Below are positions 7,590-15,128 of a DNA stretch of 31,740 nt, one piece after another (position 1 is the stretch's first letter; every line of letters starts with the position of its first letter). The position numbers were made by a program, and so were the translations under genes. The stretch is from a virus. The stretch covers positions 1 to 31,740 of the IMG/VR virus record IMGVR_UViG_3300044993_000462; one strand, written 5' to 3'. Under the pieces are notes generated by a model, which made no database searches, was not told the origin of the DNA, and worked only from the letters and a program-made list of their open reading frames with translations.

Positions 7590-7906
7590 GCGATAAGCCT
7601 CCGTTTGGAGTATGTACATCCCTTCGGGACTGACCAACGCATAGGATGCAGACTTGGGAAGCATCCGCATCGTGCCTTGGGCTGCCACGCCCAGTTGGTT
7701 CAGTTGCCTTCAAACGCCCCACGGACACTGTTACCAGGCCGCGTTGCTCGGTTACCCTAGTCTTTCTCGCTGCTCCCAGTCGATTTTCCGATCGTTTTTC
7801 GAACTTCTCGGACAGGTCGATCCTTCTGGGCAGATTCAGCGCCTTGTAGTTTCTGGCTGGCAAAGTCGTACTCCTTTCAACAAGCCCCCGACTTAAGTCG
7901 AAGGTA
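7590..7906 (-). ncRNA. Putative omega-RNA of IsrB
   Basis: About 300 bases lie between the left-end palindrome and the isrB start, matching the known position and size of IsrB omega-RNAs (upstream of the gene, guide at the 5' end). The region is GC-rich, lacks a convincing coding frame, and can form several stems, for example GGATGC with GCATCC at 7644-7666 and GGGC/GCCC just upstream. The scaffold would run into the isrB ribosome site. The guide would be read from phage DNA flanking the element (about 7922-7907). The call rests on context and local stems, not on a covariance model, and the exact ends are unknown. Confidence 0.6.
7889..7900 (-). repeat. Left-end palindrome of the IS200/605-like element
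   Basis: CGACTTAAGTCG is a perfect 12-base palindrome next to the inferred left border, followed on the minus strand by GGGGG. It is the likely transposase-recognition hairpin and marks the 5' end of the omega-RNA scaffold. Confidence 0.65.
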
Positions 7907-8279
7907 CTTGACTGTTTTTCCTCTTAAATTCTAAAATTTTCGGTTCAGAATTTTTTTTGAGATTTTCAAGAGTATCGGTCATTTCTTTTAATTTTTTATT
8001 TAATTTTTTTATCGCAGAATCTATAGATATAAGATCTTCTTCCAGAGATTCCAGTTGTTTTTTAGCAAGGTTTTTAGATTTAACTACTTTTTGATATTCC
8101 CCAGCAATAGGAATAACATTTCTTTTCGTTAAGTATTTTAAGTTCTGTTCTGATACTTTTATAAAATGTATCAGGTCAGATTTTTTTAAATATAATCTTA
8201 CTCTAAACTTAGACGTTTCCTCTAAGTCTTTGCGAATTTTTTCTATGGCTTTTTCGATCTCGGTAATATTGTTTTTCAC
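7893..8279 (-). CDS. Coiled-coil hypothetical protein, 3' end altered by the insertion
   Basis: This gene makes 128 residues from a GTG at 8279, ten bases downstream of the end of the upstream gene's stop codon. An in-frame ATG at 8309 would overlap that gene by 23 bases and is less likely. Almost the whole protein is charged and helical (KNNITEIEKAIEKIRKDLEE, then LEEDLISIDSAIKKLNKKLK further on) and should form coiled coils. The function is unknown. The last four codons (VPST and the stop) come from the left end of the insertion element, so the native C-terminus has been replaced. Depending on the exact border, the original gene either ended a few codons later in an ATGA overlap with the 74-residue gene or was fused to it in frame. 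Confidence 0.65.
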   Translation of the reverse strand: MKNNITEIEKAIEKIRKDLEETSKFRVRLYLKKSDLIHFIKVSEQNLKYLTKRNVIPIAGEYQKVVKSKNLAKKQLESLEEDLISIDSAIKKLNKKLKEMTDTLENLKKNSEPKILEFKRKNSQVPST

Positions 8280-8286
8280 AAAACAC

Positions 8287-9879
8287 CTACAATCTCCATT
8301 TCCCCTCAATTACGTTGATAAGCTGTCTAGTGCCGTCAGAATATACGATGGCTTGGCTATTGTCCCAAGAACTAGCACCCCTGTTGTAGGATAATTTTCT
8401 ATGCGTCGAAGTTCCGACAGACCAAGCCTCATGCCACATCTCACCATAGTGACAATGACCATAGATAACCTTACCATAGGCTTTGTACATACCTTTTGAG
8501 CCGGGGTTCTTTTTACCGTTAGCTCCAAGATCTCCATGGGCTCCAAGCTCGATACCCGCAACCCGAAAATCCTGATCTCGCTCAAGCCATATAATATCTG
8601 AGCCAAACTTTACGCCCATCATTTCTAATGCCGCTTTAAGCGGATCTTTACCTTCCATCGCAAGCACTTGTAACTTTGTAGATATTACACGGTTAATGTC
8701 GTCAAATTTTCCCTCGGCAAGATAGCGATCTAAGAACTCGTCGTGGTTCGATTTTGCAAAAACAAGCTTTTGAGATGTTTTAAGTTTCTGTTTTTCTTTT
8801 ATCACCTTAGCGTTTTCTTCGAGCTCTTTTTCAAGGCTTATTCGGTTTTCGCTTGCAAGTCTTGCTCGTAAAACTTTATTTTTTATCTCATGGTGGTTAA
8901 TTGAGACGCCACTAAAAAAATCGTGGAATACCCTATATTTTGGTTTACCAAGCGCGCACATCTCATCTACCGCCTTGTCCACTAAAGGATCTGTTTCGGT
9001 TACATGATAATCCCCCTGAATAATAGCTTCACACCCTATAAAGCTTTTCTTTCCATCTGGGGAATATTTATAAAATAAATCGTTGAAAGACCCGTCTTTG
9101 CACATTTGAATAGGTCTAAAATGATAATAGACATCATCTACGATTTCGATAACTATCGCGCCCATTTTATGGTGAGCCTCAGCTAATCGGTCTCGACGCT
9201 TCGGAATCTTATCTGAAGGAATATATCTAGGTCTAGTAATTGCCCCTGTTGATTGTATGATACGGGCAAGCTTGGTATTAGAGTTTGCAACAGGAACCCT
9301 TCTCTGTTTAGGGCTACCTATGATAACAGTACCGTCAGTTTGTCCTAAGGCGTCTAAACCAACAACGGGGTCTACTTGCTTTGGATCTATTTTAATAGGG
9401 TCTATATAGATGTTAGAGTTAAGTTTTAGCGGTTTAAAAACGATATTGATATCTGAATCCATTATAAGCTCAGGGTCTATGTCGTATAGAGCATAGTTTG
9501 CAGGTATCAAAAGAAACATAGCCTTATTTATAGAACAGTAATTCTTTAAAGAATCTAAAAAATTCTTGTGAACTGGAGCCCCAGCTACAGCGGTAGTCAC
9601 TATAAATCTTTTATATTTCTTAGCTTGTTCTTTTAGATCATCAAAGACTTGAGTAGAAAAGACTTCTGGAGAGATAACGTTTTCAAAACTTTTGGGACTA
9701 AGGTTTTTAGCATACTCTTTTAGAGATTCCATATCTCCAAAATGATCTCTGATCATATCCCTAGATATGTTAGCCTTTTTTATAAGATCAGATCTTGAGG
9801 GATATGATTTTAGTTTCTTAGCAAGCTTAGCATAAGCTAAAGCTATTTGGTCTTTTCGACTCGCTGTCTTTGACAACAT
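8287..9879 (-). CDS. Calcineurin-like metallophosphoesterase, possibly T5 A1-like
   Basis: This is a 530-residue protein. The C-terminal half carries a full set of metal ligands of the calcineurin-like phosphoesterase fold: GDYH (289-292), Asp320 in FHDFFSG, SNHDEF (377-382), His448 in GAHGD, and GHCHYG (474-479). Residues 1-60 look like a helix-turn-helix or SAM-like DNA-binding segment (SYPSRSDLIKKANISRDMIR). Residues 90-240 contain an alpha/beta region of unknown type. The size and layout recall the T5 pre-early A1 protein and its relatives in other phages, which are linked to host DNA degradation, but that match is from memory and not tested. Its start is one base beyond the preceding gene's TAG. 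A nuclease or phosphatase acting on host DNA is the most reasonable guess. Confidence 0.75.
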   Translation of the reverse strand: MLSKTASRKDQIALAYAKLAKKLKSYPSRSDLIKKANISRDMIRDHFGDMESLKEYAKNLSPKSFENVISPEVFSTQVFDDLKEQAKKYKRFIVTTAVAGAPVHKNFLDSLKNYCSINKAMFLLIPANYALYDIDPELIMDSDINIVFKPLKLNSNIYIDPIKIDPKQVDPVVGLDALGQTDGTVIIGSPKQRRVPVANSNTKLARIIQSTGAITRPRYIPSDKIPKRRDRLAEAHHKMGAIVIEIVDDVYYHFRPIQMCKDGSFNDLFYKYSPDGKKSFIGCEAIIQGDYHVTETDPLVDKAVDEMCALGKPKYRVFHDFFSGVSINHHEIKNKVLRARLASENRISLEKELEENAKVIKEKQKLKTSQKLVFAKSNHDEFLDRYLAEGKFDDINRVISTKLQVLAMEGKDPLKAALEMMGVKFGSDIIWLERDQDFRVAGIELGAHGDLGANGKKNPGSKGMYKAYGKVIYGHCHYGEMWHEAWSVGTSTHRKLSYNRGASSWDNSQAIVYSDGTRQLINVIEGKWRL

Positions 9880-9880
9880 A

Positions 9881-10477
9881 CTACACCTGTGCTTGTTCCT
9901 GCGCTTGCTCTACTTTTTTATCCTCTAATGAGTTTGATTCAGAAGCTTGGCTGTCTTTTTCTATCTCAGCGTCTTTTGTTACGATATTATAAATTTCTTC
10001 GATTTCAATTACGGCAGGATTTTCCTCTACAAATTTAACAGATTCTCCTGCTTTTTTACCTAAAATCTTTTGAAGAGATTCTTCGTTCAAGATATTGACC
10101 ACAAATTGTAATCTAGGATTAATTACAGCTCCTGTTTCAGAGTTCATTTCTCGAACTACGACAAAAGATTTTTTAGTTACTTCTTCAGCCTTTTCTAGTG
10201 AGTTATTTTTAAGTAAATCTTCTACTTTCTTTTTCATTTCTTCGATACGTTTTTGTTCAACTACTTTATCTATCGAAGAATCGTTAACTAGCTGACCCAT
10301 CGATAAAAGTGTAACCATCGCGTTAACCTTCTCATTAAGAAGAGTTATCGCCTCTCGCATCGCAGCAAATTGCTGAGCTTGGTTATAGATTATCTGATCC
10401 AAAGCGGATACAGCGTCTTCTAAACGAAGAAGCCTTTGAGCTGCTGTCATTTGTTGTTTATTGTTTTCTTTAGACAT
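9881..10477 (-). CDS. Hypothetical protein, 198 aa, coiled coil plus acidic tail
   Basis: The family is not recognised. Residues 1-110 are helical with repeated hydrophobic spacing (RLLRLEDAVSALDQIIYNQA and onward) and probably form a coiled coil. Residues about 110-165 form a small beta-rich unit, NPRLQFVVNILNEE followed by LGKKAGESVKF and AVIEIEEIYNI, which loosely recalls the C-terminal domain of GreA or FKBP-like proteins. The tail is acidic and Q-rich (EDKKVEQAQEQAQV). The ATG has AAAGGAG upstream. Transcript partners are the 304-residue acidic protein before it and the phosphoesterase after it. Confidence 0.75.
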   Translation of the reverse strand: MSKENNKQQMTAAQRLLRLEDAVSALDQIIYNQAQQFAAMREAITLLNEKVNAMVTLLSMGQLVNDSSIDKVVEQKRIEEMKKKVEDLLKNNSLEKAEEVTKKSFVVVREMNSETGAVINPRLQFVVNILNEESLQKILGKKAGESVKFVEENPAVIEIEEIYNIVTKDAEIEKDSQASESNSLEDKKVEQAQEQAQV

Positions 10478-10509
10478 TTTATTCTCCTTTTCTTGTTAAA
10501 GTTATCTTA

Positions 10510-11424
10510 TCATATTCTTGAATCGTTTGAATCGTCATATTGACCGCCAACATCTTCAATTAACCCTACAGAACCTTTGTTCATCTTTGCAAGAATTGCA
10601 TTGATCAAGTTTCCTCCGCTTTGAGTCTGTATCCGATTCATATACATAGTTTGTATCTGCTGAGCATCTGGCATTGGCAATTTCTGAGTAGACGTTGCCT
10701 TTCTTCCTCGTTGTCTGTTTGACACAATTCTGTTATATTCAATAAGTTCCTCAGGAGTCATCTCAGATGGCGGTTTTTGAAGTCTTGGTTCGTCTTTTTG
10801 CAAATCTTGTTTTTGCTGAGCTTTAACTTGAGGTTTAGGCTGTGCTTTTTGTGGAGTTACTACTTTTACGTTTTTAGAATTTCCAACAACTGGTTTTATT
10901 TTTGATACTGTTGGCTGTTCGGTTTTAAATGGTTTTAAACTTGGAGCTTTGGATTGTTGCTCTACCTTACCTGTAACTTTTGCAAGAAATTCTTTAAGTA
11001 ATTGAATTTCAATATCTGAAAAAGGAAGCTGAACCTCAACCTTTTTGGGGGCAAGTTTAGGATCTTGTTTTAGGCCAACTAAAATCTCAAGTCTTTCGCG
11101 AATAAAAGCCCTTAACTCCCTTTGAACGTTCGTAATAGCTCTAGGATCAGCGTCTACACCTTCAAAAAGGTTATGTTTAAGAAGCATTTTATACAAATTA
11201 CCCTGCTCAAGACGAAGGCTTGCATCTTTTAATACTTGAAGGTCAGCTTCTAGATCCTCTTCTTGATCTTCTTCAGAATCATAAGACTCTTGATACTGCT
11301 CTTCTTGTTCGTTAGAATCTAGCTCTTTTTCTTCTTCCTCTTCTTCTTCTATATTTTGAAGAATTTGCTCAGCTTCTTCTTCCGACATAACGTCTTCTGA
11401 TTCCCAGAAATTATCATCTGCCAT
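10510..11424 (-). CDS. Hypothetical acidic, low-complexity protein, 304 aa
   Basis: No known family is recognised. The first 65 residues are extremely acidic (runs of E around residues 15-60). A helical segment follows (about 65-150). Residues 150-215 form a Lys/Pro/Gln-rich linker (KPQVKAQQKQDLQKDEP), then a short MTPEELIEYNRIVSNRQRGR motif near 220-240 and a Q-rich end. The order (acidic, helical, basic linker) suggests a scaffold or an RNA-polymerase- or DNA-mimic-type protein, but no function is claimed. The ATG has AAGGAG at a good distance and is preceded by the largest non-coding gap in the leftward operon (121 bases), so a promoter may lie there. Confidence 0.75.
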   Translation of the reverse strand: MADDNFWESEDVMSEEEAEQILQNIEEEEEEEKELDSNEQEEQYQESYDSEEDQEEDLEADLQVLKDASLRLEQGNLYKMLLKHNLFEGVDADPRAITNVQRELRAFIRERLEILVGLKQDPKLAPKKVEVQLPFSDIEIQLLKEFLAKVTGKVEQQSKAPSLKPFKTEQPTVSKIKPVVGNSKNVKVVTPQKAQPKPQVKAQQKQDLQKDEPRLQKPPSEMTPEELIEYNRIVSNRQRGRKATSTQKLPMPDAQQIQTMYMNRIQTQSGGNLINAILAKMNKGSVGLIEDVGGQYDDSNDSRI

Positions 11425-11545
11425 AAAAACTCCTTAAAAGAACTCGTTTACAAAATACTATATCACATAGTCTTTTATTTATCCTTACTGATATACTCCC
11501 ACGACTAAAGACATAGGCTTTCTTTTGGTTCCATCGTAATTTTAT
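11425..11545 (-). promoter_or_regulatory. 121-base gap with a possible extended -10 promoter
   Basis: On the minus strand the gap contains TGATATAGT (about 11465-11457), an extended -10 type sequence (TG-N-TATAGT), inside a short inverted repeat ACTAT/ATAGT, about 35 bases before the 304-residue gene. No good -35 is present at 17 bases. The sequence TATGTGATAT recurs near 12828-12837 and an allied palindrome is in the divergent region at 21121-21132. This is a weak call based on context and the recurring motif. Confidence 0.3.
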
Positions 11546-12151
11546 TTATTTTATCCTTTTCTTTTTTGCAGTTTTTTTCTTCTTTTTAAGAAGACGTTCT
11601 AGCTTACGAGCTTCTTTAGCCTTTCTTTCCTCTTCCTTTTGTTTAAGGTAGGCTTCATACGCAGCCTCAGCCTCTTCCAAATATGTAAAAAGTTTAAGAT
11701 ATTCCTTATTTTTGGCTATATAGTCGCGAATAAAATTTTCTTTATTAGTTTTTAGCCTATGGCAGCTTGGTTTTCCACCGTTTAGTTTGGTAGGTATTGA
11801 GCAAAGCACTTGAAGGTTTGATTTGTCGCAAAAAATACCCCTTACAATATCATCATACTTCAATTCATCTTCAGACATATTTAAAGGCACAACAGGCTTT
11901 ATATGATCAACCTGCACATGTTTTTGAGGAAACAATCCACCGCAACAAGCACATCGGTACCTTACTTGTTTTTTTAAACCGGGTGTGCCGTCCTTTTTTA
12001 GTGCTGGAGGAAGCTCAACGCGTGCCGCTTGAAGAACTTCCTTCATTTGCGGCGAAAGCCTAAAAACTCGACGAATCGCACCTTTTATCCTAGCTCTTTC
12101 TTCTACCCATCGACCATTTTCGTCATAGGGTGATTTATCTTTTTTTGACAT
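11546..12151 (-). CDS. HNH endonuclease
   Basis: This gene makes 201 residues from the ATG at 12151, which begins directly after the TAA of the upstream gene. An upstream in-frame GTG at 12187 has no ribosome site and would overlap by 35 bases. The HNH core is clear: a CxxC zinc pair (YRCACCGG), VQVDHIKPVV with the catalytic His, FCDKSNLQVLC, and CHRLKTNKEN. The C-terminal 40 residues are a Lys/Arg-rich tail (LLKKKKKTAKKKRIK) that probably binds DNA. In phages, HNH proteins work as homing-type nucleases or packaging nucleases. This one is not next to the terminase, so a free-standing homing or host-DNA nuclease is possible. Confidence 0.88.
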   Translation of the reverse strand: MSKKDKSPYDENGRWVEERARIKGAIRRVFRLSPQMKEVLQAARVELPPALKKDGTPGLKKQVRYRCACCGGLFPQKHVQVDHIKPVVPLNMSEDELKYDDIVRGIFCDKSNLQVLCSIPTKLNGGKPSCHRLKTNKENFIRDYIAKNKEYLKLFTYLEEAEAAYEAYLKQKEEERKAKEARKLERLLKKKKKTAKKKRIK

Positions 12152-12152
12152 C

Positions 12153-12446
12153 TTATACAGAACCTGAAGTGTTTCCGCCTTTTTCACCGAGGAGCATAAT
12201 CAAATATTTCGTTTTTTGCTCATTAATTTTAAGGTTTTCTCGATAGGGCGCACCTAGCTCTTTTACAAGCTCTTTTACTCTATTTAACTCTTCGTCTTTT
12301 TCGCGAGCTTCTTTAATCTCTTCACGATATTTGGCATATCGCAAAATCATCTTGTCAAGCTCTTCTACAGAAAGACCTTGCACCGTAGAAACCCAATCTT
12401 GATGTTGTTCTTCAACTATTTCACGAAAACTTTTTTTCTTAGCCAT
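12153..12446 (-). CDS. Hypothetical helical protein, 97 aa
   Basis: This is a small charged protein, mostly alpha-helical (ELDKMILRYAKYREEIKEAR), with a motif GAPYRENLKINEQKTKYLIM before the end. It looks like a conserved small phage protein, but I cannot name the family. GGAG lies seven bases before the ATG, and that ribosome site is formed by the last codons of the gene upstream, so the two are coupled. The stop is one base before the ATG of the HNH nuclease. Confidence 0.75.
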   Translation of the reverse strand: MAKKKSFREIVEEQHQDWVSTVQGLSVEELDKMILRYAKYREEIKEAREKDEELNRVKELVKELGAPYRENLKINEQKTKYLIMLLGEKGGNTSGSV

Positions 12447-12449
12447 TTT

Positions 12450-12800
12450 TTATCTCCATTTTTTAAATACTGGAAGCTTTTTTAGCGCTTCCTTTTTGTT
12501 TAATAAACATATCACACTTTCCATGAGACAATAATGCCCAACTTCTGAAGGCGGCACTTCGCGCAAAACTTTTTTGTCGTCTTCTATTTTTATAGGGAAG
12601 GATTCTTCTGAATAGATTTTCTTTGCTAAGTTTAAAACGTATTGAAAATCATTATAAGAAATCATTACGTTACTTTTATTTAAGATCAAATGCTTATTAA
12701 ATAAAAGCATAAGCAATTGTTTTCTGTCGTTGTCTGATAGGTTATCAACTTTTGATAAAAAGTCTAAAACATCCTGTTCGATTTCTTCTAATTGCGACAT
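12450..12800 (-). CDS. Hypothetical protein, 116 aa
   Basis: The family is not recognised. The N-terminal half is helical and acidic (EEIEQDVLDFLSKVDNLSDN), the middle has a basic/hydrophobic segment, and the end is KKLPVFKKWR. There are two Cys but no zinc pattern. A strong GGAGG site is present six bases before the ATG. It sits immediately after SbcC and may be a partner of the recombination genes, but nothing in the sequence proves it. Confidence 0.75.
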   Translation of the reverse strand: MSQLEEIEQDVLDFLSKVDNLSDNDRKQLLMLLFNKHLILNKSNVMISYNDFQYVLNLAKKIYSEESFPIKIEDDKKVLREVPPSEVGHYCLMESVICLLNKKEALKKLPVFKKWR

Positions 12801-12814
12801 TATCGCCTCCGTTA

Positions 12815-14869
12815 CTAAGATACGATATCACATATCGTACTTTCTTGTCCATCTCTAATTACACGAATAGTTTCATGTACCATTTCTTTTGTTTCGTTTG
12901 AATGGTCTACGATTACGATTCTTTTTCCTGTAATATGAGATTGTAAAATTTGCAAACATTCTTCACGGCAAATAGAGTCTAAGCCATCGAACGGCTCATC
13001 TAAGATAAAAATATCTAACCCCTTACCTGCTTGCTCCTCAATCATGTCGATAACAGCAAGGTCAACGGCAAGGTCAATAGAAGTTCTTTCTCCGCCGCTC
13101 ATACTTTTTATAGGTATGTTAATTTCTCCGTCCATAGTAAGAATGGCCGTAACCTCATCTTTAATAGACCCTGATTTTGTTTCTTTGAAACCCTCAAAAT
13201 ATATTGAAGCGGTAGCCATATTTGGAATTCTAGAAAGAATTTGTGTGGCCTTTAAAGCGATGTTGTCAAGAGCGTCTTGGAAAAGGCTGTTCATATAACT
13301 TCTTATGACTTTTACAGCTTCTGTAGATATAGCTCTCATCTCAACAGCTTTTTTATTTTTCTCTGTAAGTTCAACAATTTGCTGTTCTTGGGTTTTAATT
13401 GCTTGTATCAAGGCTTGTTTATTTTTTGTAAAAAGTTCCATGTTTTTCTGAAAGCTTTCGTACTCAGAAGATTTTTGAAAATAAAGACGTCTATGCTCAT
13501 CTCTATTATATGAAAGATTTGTAATAATTTCATTAAATCTTGCTCTGATAGCCAATTCCTGCTCTTTTATAAGCTCTAAAGATTTATAGTAAGCCTCGTT
13601 CAAAAGCTGCTGCTCTTTTTCTAGTTTTTCAGTTTCTATTTTGAGCTCCATCTCAGCAGCCTGAATGAGAGCCGATATTTTGCTTGTGGACATTTCAGAT
13701 CTTGCAGCTTCAACTTCTTTCTTTTTTTCTTCGATTAAATTTAAGATACTCGGTATCTCTTTTTTTAAATCCTCAGCTTGTTGAATCTCGGCAGTTTTCT
13801 TTTTTGCCTCAACAATCAATACGTTAATTTCTTCATGCCCATTGTGCCATGACTGTTTACAGGTAGGGCAAACCCCATTTTTGATGGTTAGTATTTTAGA
13901 CTTAATTTCTTCTAATTTAGAAGAAGCTAGCTTACTATTATCAACAACTCTCCTGTACTCAGAAACCTTAGATTCAAGCTCAGAAAGTTCTTTGTTTTTA
14001 AGGTTCCATTTATCCATCGCTATTTTTCGCTCAGCGTTTTCTTGAGCTTTAAGCTGTGTAATTCTTTCATATAAAGGTTTAAGCAAATCTTTTGAAACGC
14101 TAGGTGGAGGATTAGGTTTTTCTATGGAAGATAAGGCCTGTTCAAGCTTTAGGTTTTCGTCTTTAAGTAAATTTTCCGATCTTTCTAAATTGTTTTTAAG
14201 AACAGGAAGTATTGACGTATCCCAGTCAAGAGATGGTTCTTGCAACATGGACAGGCTGGTTTTAGAAGCTTCTAAAGCAGACCTTGCGGCCTCAAGAGCT
14301 GACTGGGTACTTTGAGCTTCCTGATCAAATTTTTTAGCGTCTTGATCTGCTGCTAACAGCCTCTGGCTCCATGTTTTAAGATCTAAAACTTCAGCCAAAA
14401 AGGCGTGACATTCTTTAGGCGTTAAACTTAAAAAGAAGCCGCCTTCTTTCTGTCTTTTATGAATCATTTTCCTTAATAATTCTCTAGGGATACCTAAAAT
14501 CTCATCCAGCCTCTCCTCAGCAGCCTTATTGCTTCCGCTTACGATTTCAACCCCATCAAGAACGATGGAAAGACCTTCTGATTTTGATCTTTTTATGGTA
14601 AGGTTTTTGCCATCATAATCAAACTCTCCTTGTACGGACATGGGGGTTTTTGTCAATCTGGATTGAAGAACTGTGGCAGGCAAAGAATTAGTACCAAGGA
14701 GATATTCTAAGGAATTGAAAATCGTACTCTTTCCAGAACCTGAAGAACCGTTTGTGTTCTTGTTTAGGGCATCGATCTGAATAAGGTTGGATCTACCCTC
14801 AAAAGTAATTTCATGTAAGCCTACAAAACGACCCACGTTTGATATGATAAGTTTCTTTAATTTAAGCAC
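12815..14869 (-). CDS. sbcC: SbcC/Rad50-like ATPase (T4 gp46-like) recombination subunit
   Basis: This is a 684-residue SMC-type ATPase that with SbcD forms a DNA-end-processing nuclease. It has a Walker A in GSSGSGKSTIF (41-51), long coiled coils (about 175-330 and 345-525) meeting at a zinc hook CPTC (Cys334, Cys337), the ABC signature SGGERTSIDLA (591-601), Walker B and D-loop ILDEPFDGLDS (622-632) and a switch His656 (VDHSNE). The length is close to T4 gp46 (about 560) and shorter than E. coli SbcC (about 1050), because of shorter coiled coils. The start is a GTG at 14869 with GAGGGG upstream. The partner SbcD gene lies about 2.3 kb upstream in the same operon, with five genes between. 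Confidence 0.95.
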   Translation of the reverse strand: MLKLKKLIISNVGRFVGLHEITFEGRSNLIQIDALNKNTNGSSGSGKSTIFNSLEYLLGTNSLPATVLQSRLTKTPMSVQGEFDYDGKNLTIKRSKSEGLSIVLDGVEIVSGSNKAAEERLDEILGIPRELLRKMIHKRQKEGGFFLSLTPKECHAFLAEVLDLKTWSQRLLAADQDAKKFDQEAQSTQSALEAARSALEASKTSLSMLQEPSLDWDTSILPVLKNNLERSENLLKDENLKLEQALSSIEKPNPPPSVSKDLLKPLYERITQLKAQENAERKIAMDKWNLKNKELSELESKVSEYRRVVDNSKLASSKLEEIKSKILTIKNGVCPTCKQSWHNGHEEINVLIVEAKKKTAEIQQAEDLKKEIPSILNLIEEKKKEVEAARSEMSTSKISALIQAAEMELKIETEKLEKEQQLLNEAYYKSLELIKEQELAIRARFNEIITNLSYNRDEHRRLYFQKSSEYESFQKNMELFTKNKQALIQAIKTQEQQIVELTEKNKKAVEMRAISTEAVKVIRSYMNSLFQDALDNIALKATQILSRIPNMATASIYFEGFKETKSGSIKDEVTAILTMDGEINIPIKSMSGGERTSIDLAVDLAVIDMIEEQAGKGLDIFILDEPFDGLDSICREECLQILQSHITGKRIVIVDHSNETKEMVHETIRVIRDGQESTICDIVS
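12821..12839 (-). repeat. Inverted repeat at the 3' end of sbcC
   Basis: TACGATAT and ATATCGTA flank a three-base loop (CAC on the plus strand), a perfect 8-base stem within the last codons of sbcC, just before the next gene's ribosome site. It could be an RNA hairpin that slows translation or decay, or an operator. No T-run follows. It shares TATGTGATAT with the gap at 11425-11545. Confidence 0.4.
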
Positions 14870-14871
14870 AT

Positions 14872-15126
14872 CTAGTCCCCTCTATTGGGCGGCTTAATTC
14901 GATCTTCTTGAAGCTCCATTATATTGGAATATACCTCAACAGCTCGAGGTTGGCCGTTATCTATAACTATTTTAGACGAAGATGTAGGGGCTGACAAGAG
15001 TCTTTTTGCTTCCGAACCACATTTTTTACAAGGAGCGGATTCGTTAATATCCTTTCCCGATTTGTATAAAATCGGGAAGGTTTCGTTACATTCTTTATTT
15101 GTGCATTGATATTTAATCAATGGCAT
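14872..15126 (-). CDS. FmdB-like small zinc-ribbon protein
   Basis: This gene makes 84 residues from the ATG at 15126, which follows the stop of the trypsin-like protease by two bases. An upstream in-frame start would overlap that gene. The N-terminus MPLIKYQCTNKECNETFPIL, with a later CKKC pair, is the zinc-ribbon pattern of the FmdB/putative regulatory protein family (two Cys pairs spaced by about 25 residues). The rest is basic and unstructured (PTSSSKIVIDNGQPRAVEVY). These proteins are small nucleic-acid-binding or regulatory factors of unknown mechanism and are common in phages. Confidence 0.8.
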   Translation of the reverse strand: MPLIKYQCTNKECNETFPILYKSGKDINESAPCKKCGSEAKRLLSAPTSSSKIVIDNGQPRAVEVYSNIMELQEDRIKPPNRGD

Positions 15127-15128
15127 TA

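Larger units (their letters stand above)
6561..7906 (-). mobile_element. IS200/IS605-like non-autonomous element carrying isrB
   Basis: The segment stands out by GC-rich composition and by subterminal hairpins at both ends: a right-end hairpin at 6571-6594 and a left-end palindrome at 7889-7900. It carries only isrB and no TnpA Y1 transposase, so it would need a transposase in trans. IS200/605 elements make no target duplication, so the ends are estimated: left after TCAAG (7911-7907), right after TTGCG (6565-6561). Either border may be wrong by a few bases. It interrupts the phage operon between the coiled-coil gene and the 74-residue gene. Confidence 0.75.

Noticed and set aside
7590-7688. 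N-terminal extension of IsrB to an in-frame start at 7688
   Set aside because: The PLMP motif follows the ATG at 7589, which has a GGAGG at a proper distance. The extension would cover the structured 3' part of the putative omega-RNA.
7570-7863. A 97-residue open frame on the minus strand overlapping the isrB upstream region
   Set aside because: It lies in the omega-RNA region, is out of frame with isrB, has no family resemblance and no good ribosome site, and GC-rich DNA gives long random frames.
6561-7906. A Y1 TnpA transposase or a CRISPR array next to isrB
   Set aside because: No HUH/Y1 motif frame is present in the insert and no repeated spacer-like array exists in the window. The element is non-autonomous.
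8310-8606. A 98-residue frame inside the phosphoesterase gene
   Set aside because: It is a shadow frame of a gene with clear motifs and has no ribosome site or recognisable content.
11470-11485. A T4-late-type promoter box (GATAAATA, close to TATAAATA)
   Set aside because: It is a single imperfect occurrence in AT-rich DNA, and no similar box was seen upstream of the rightward head genes, where it would be expected.
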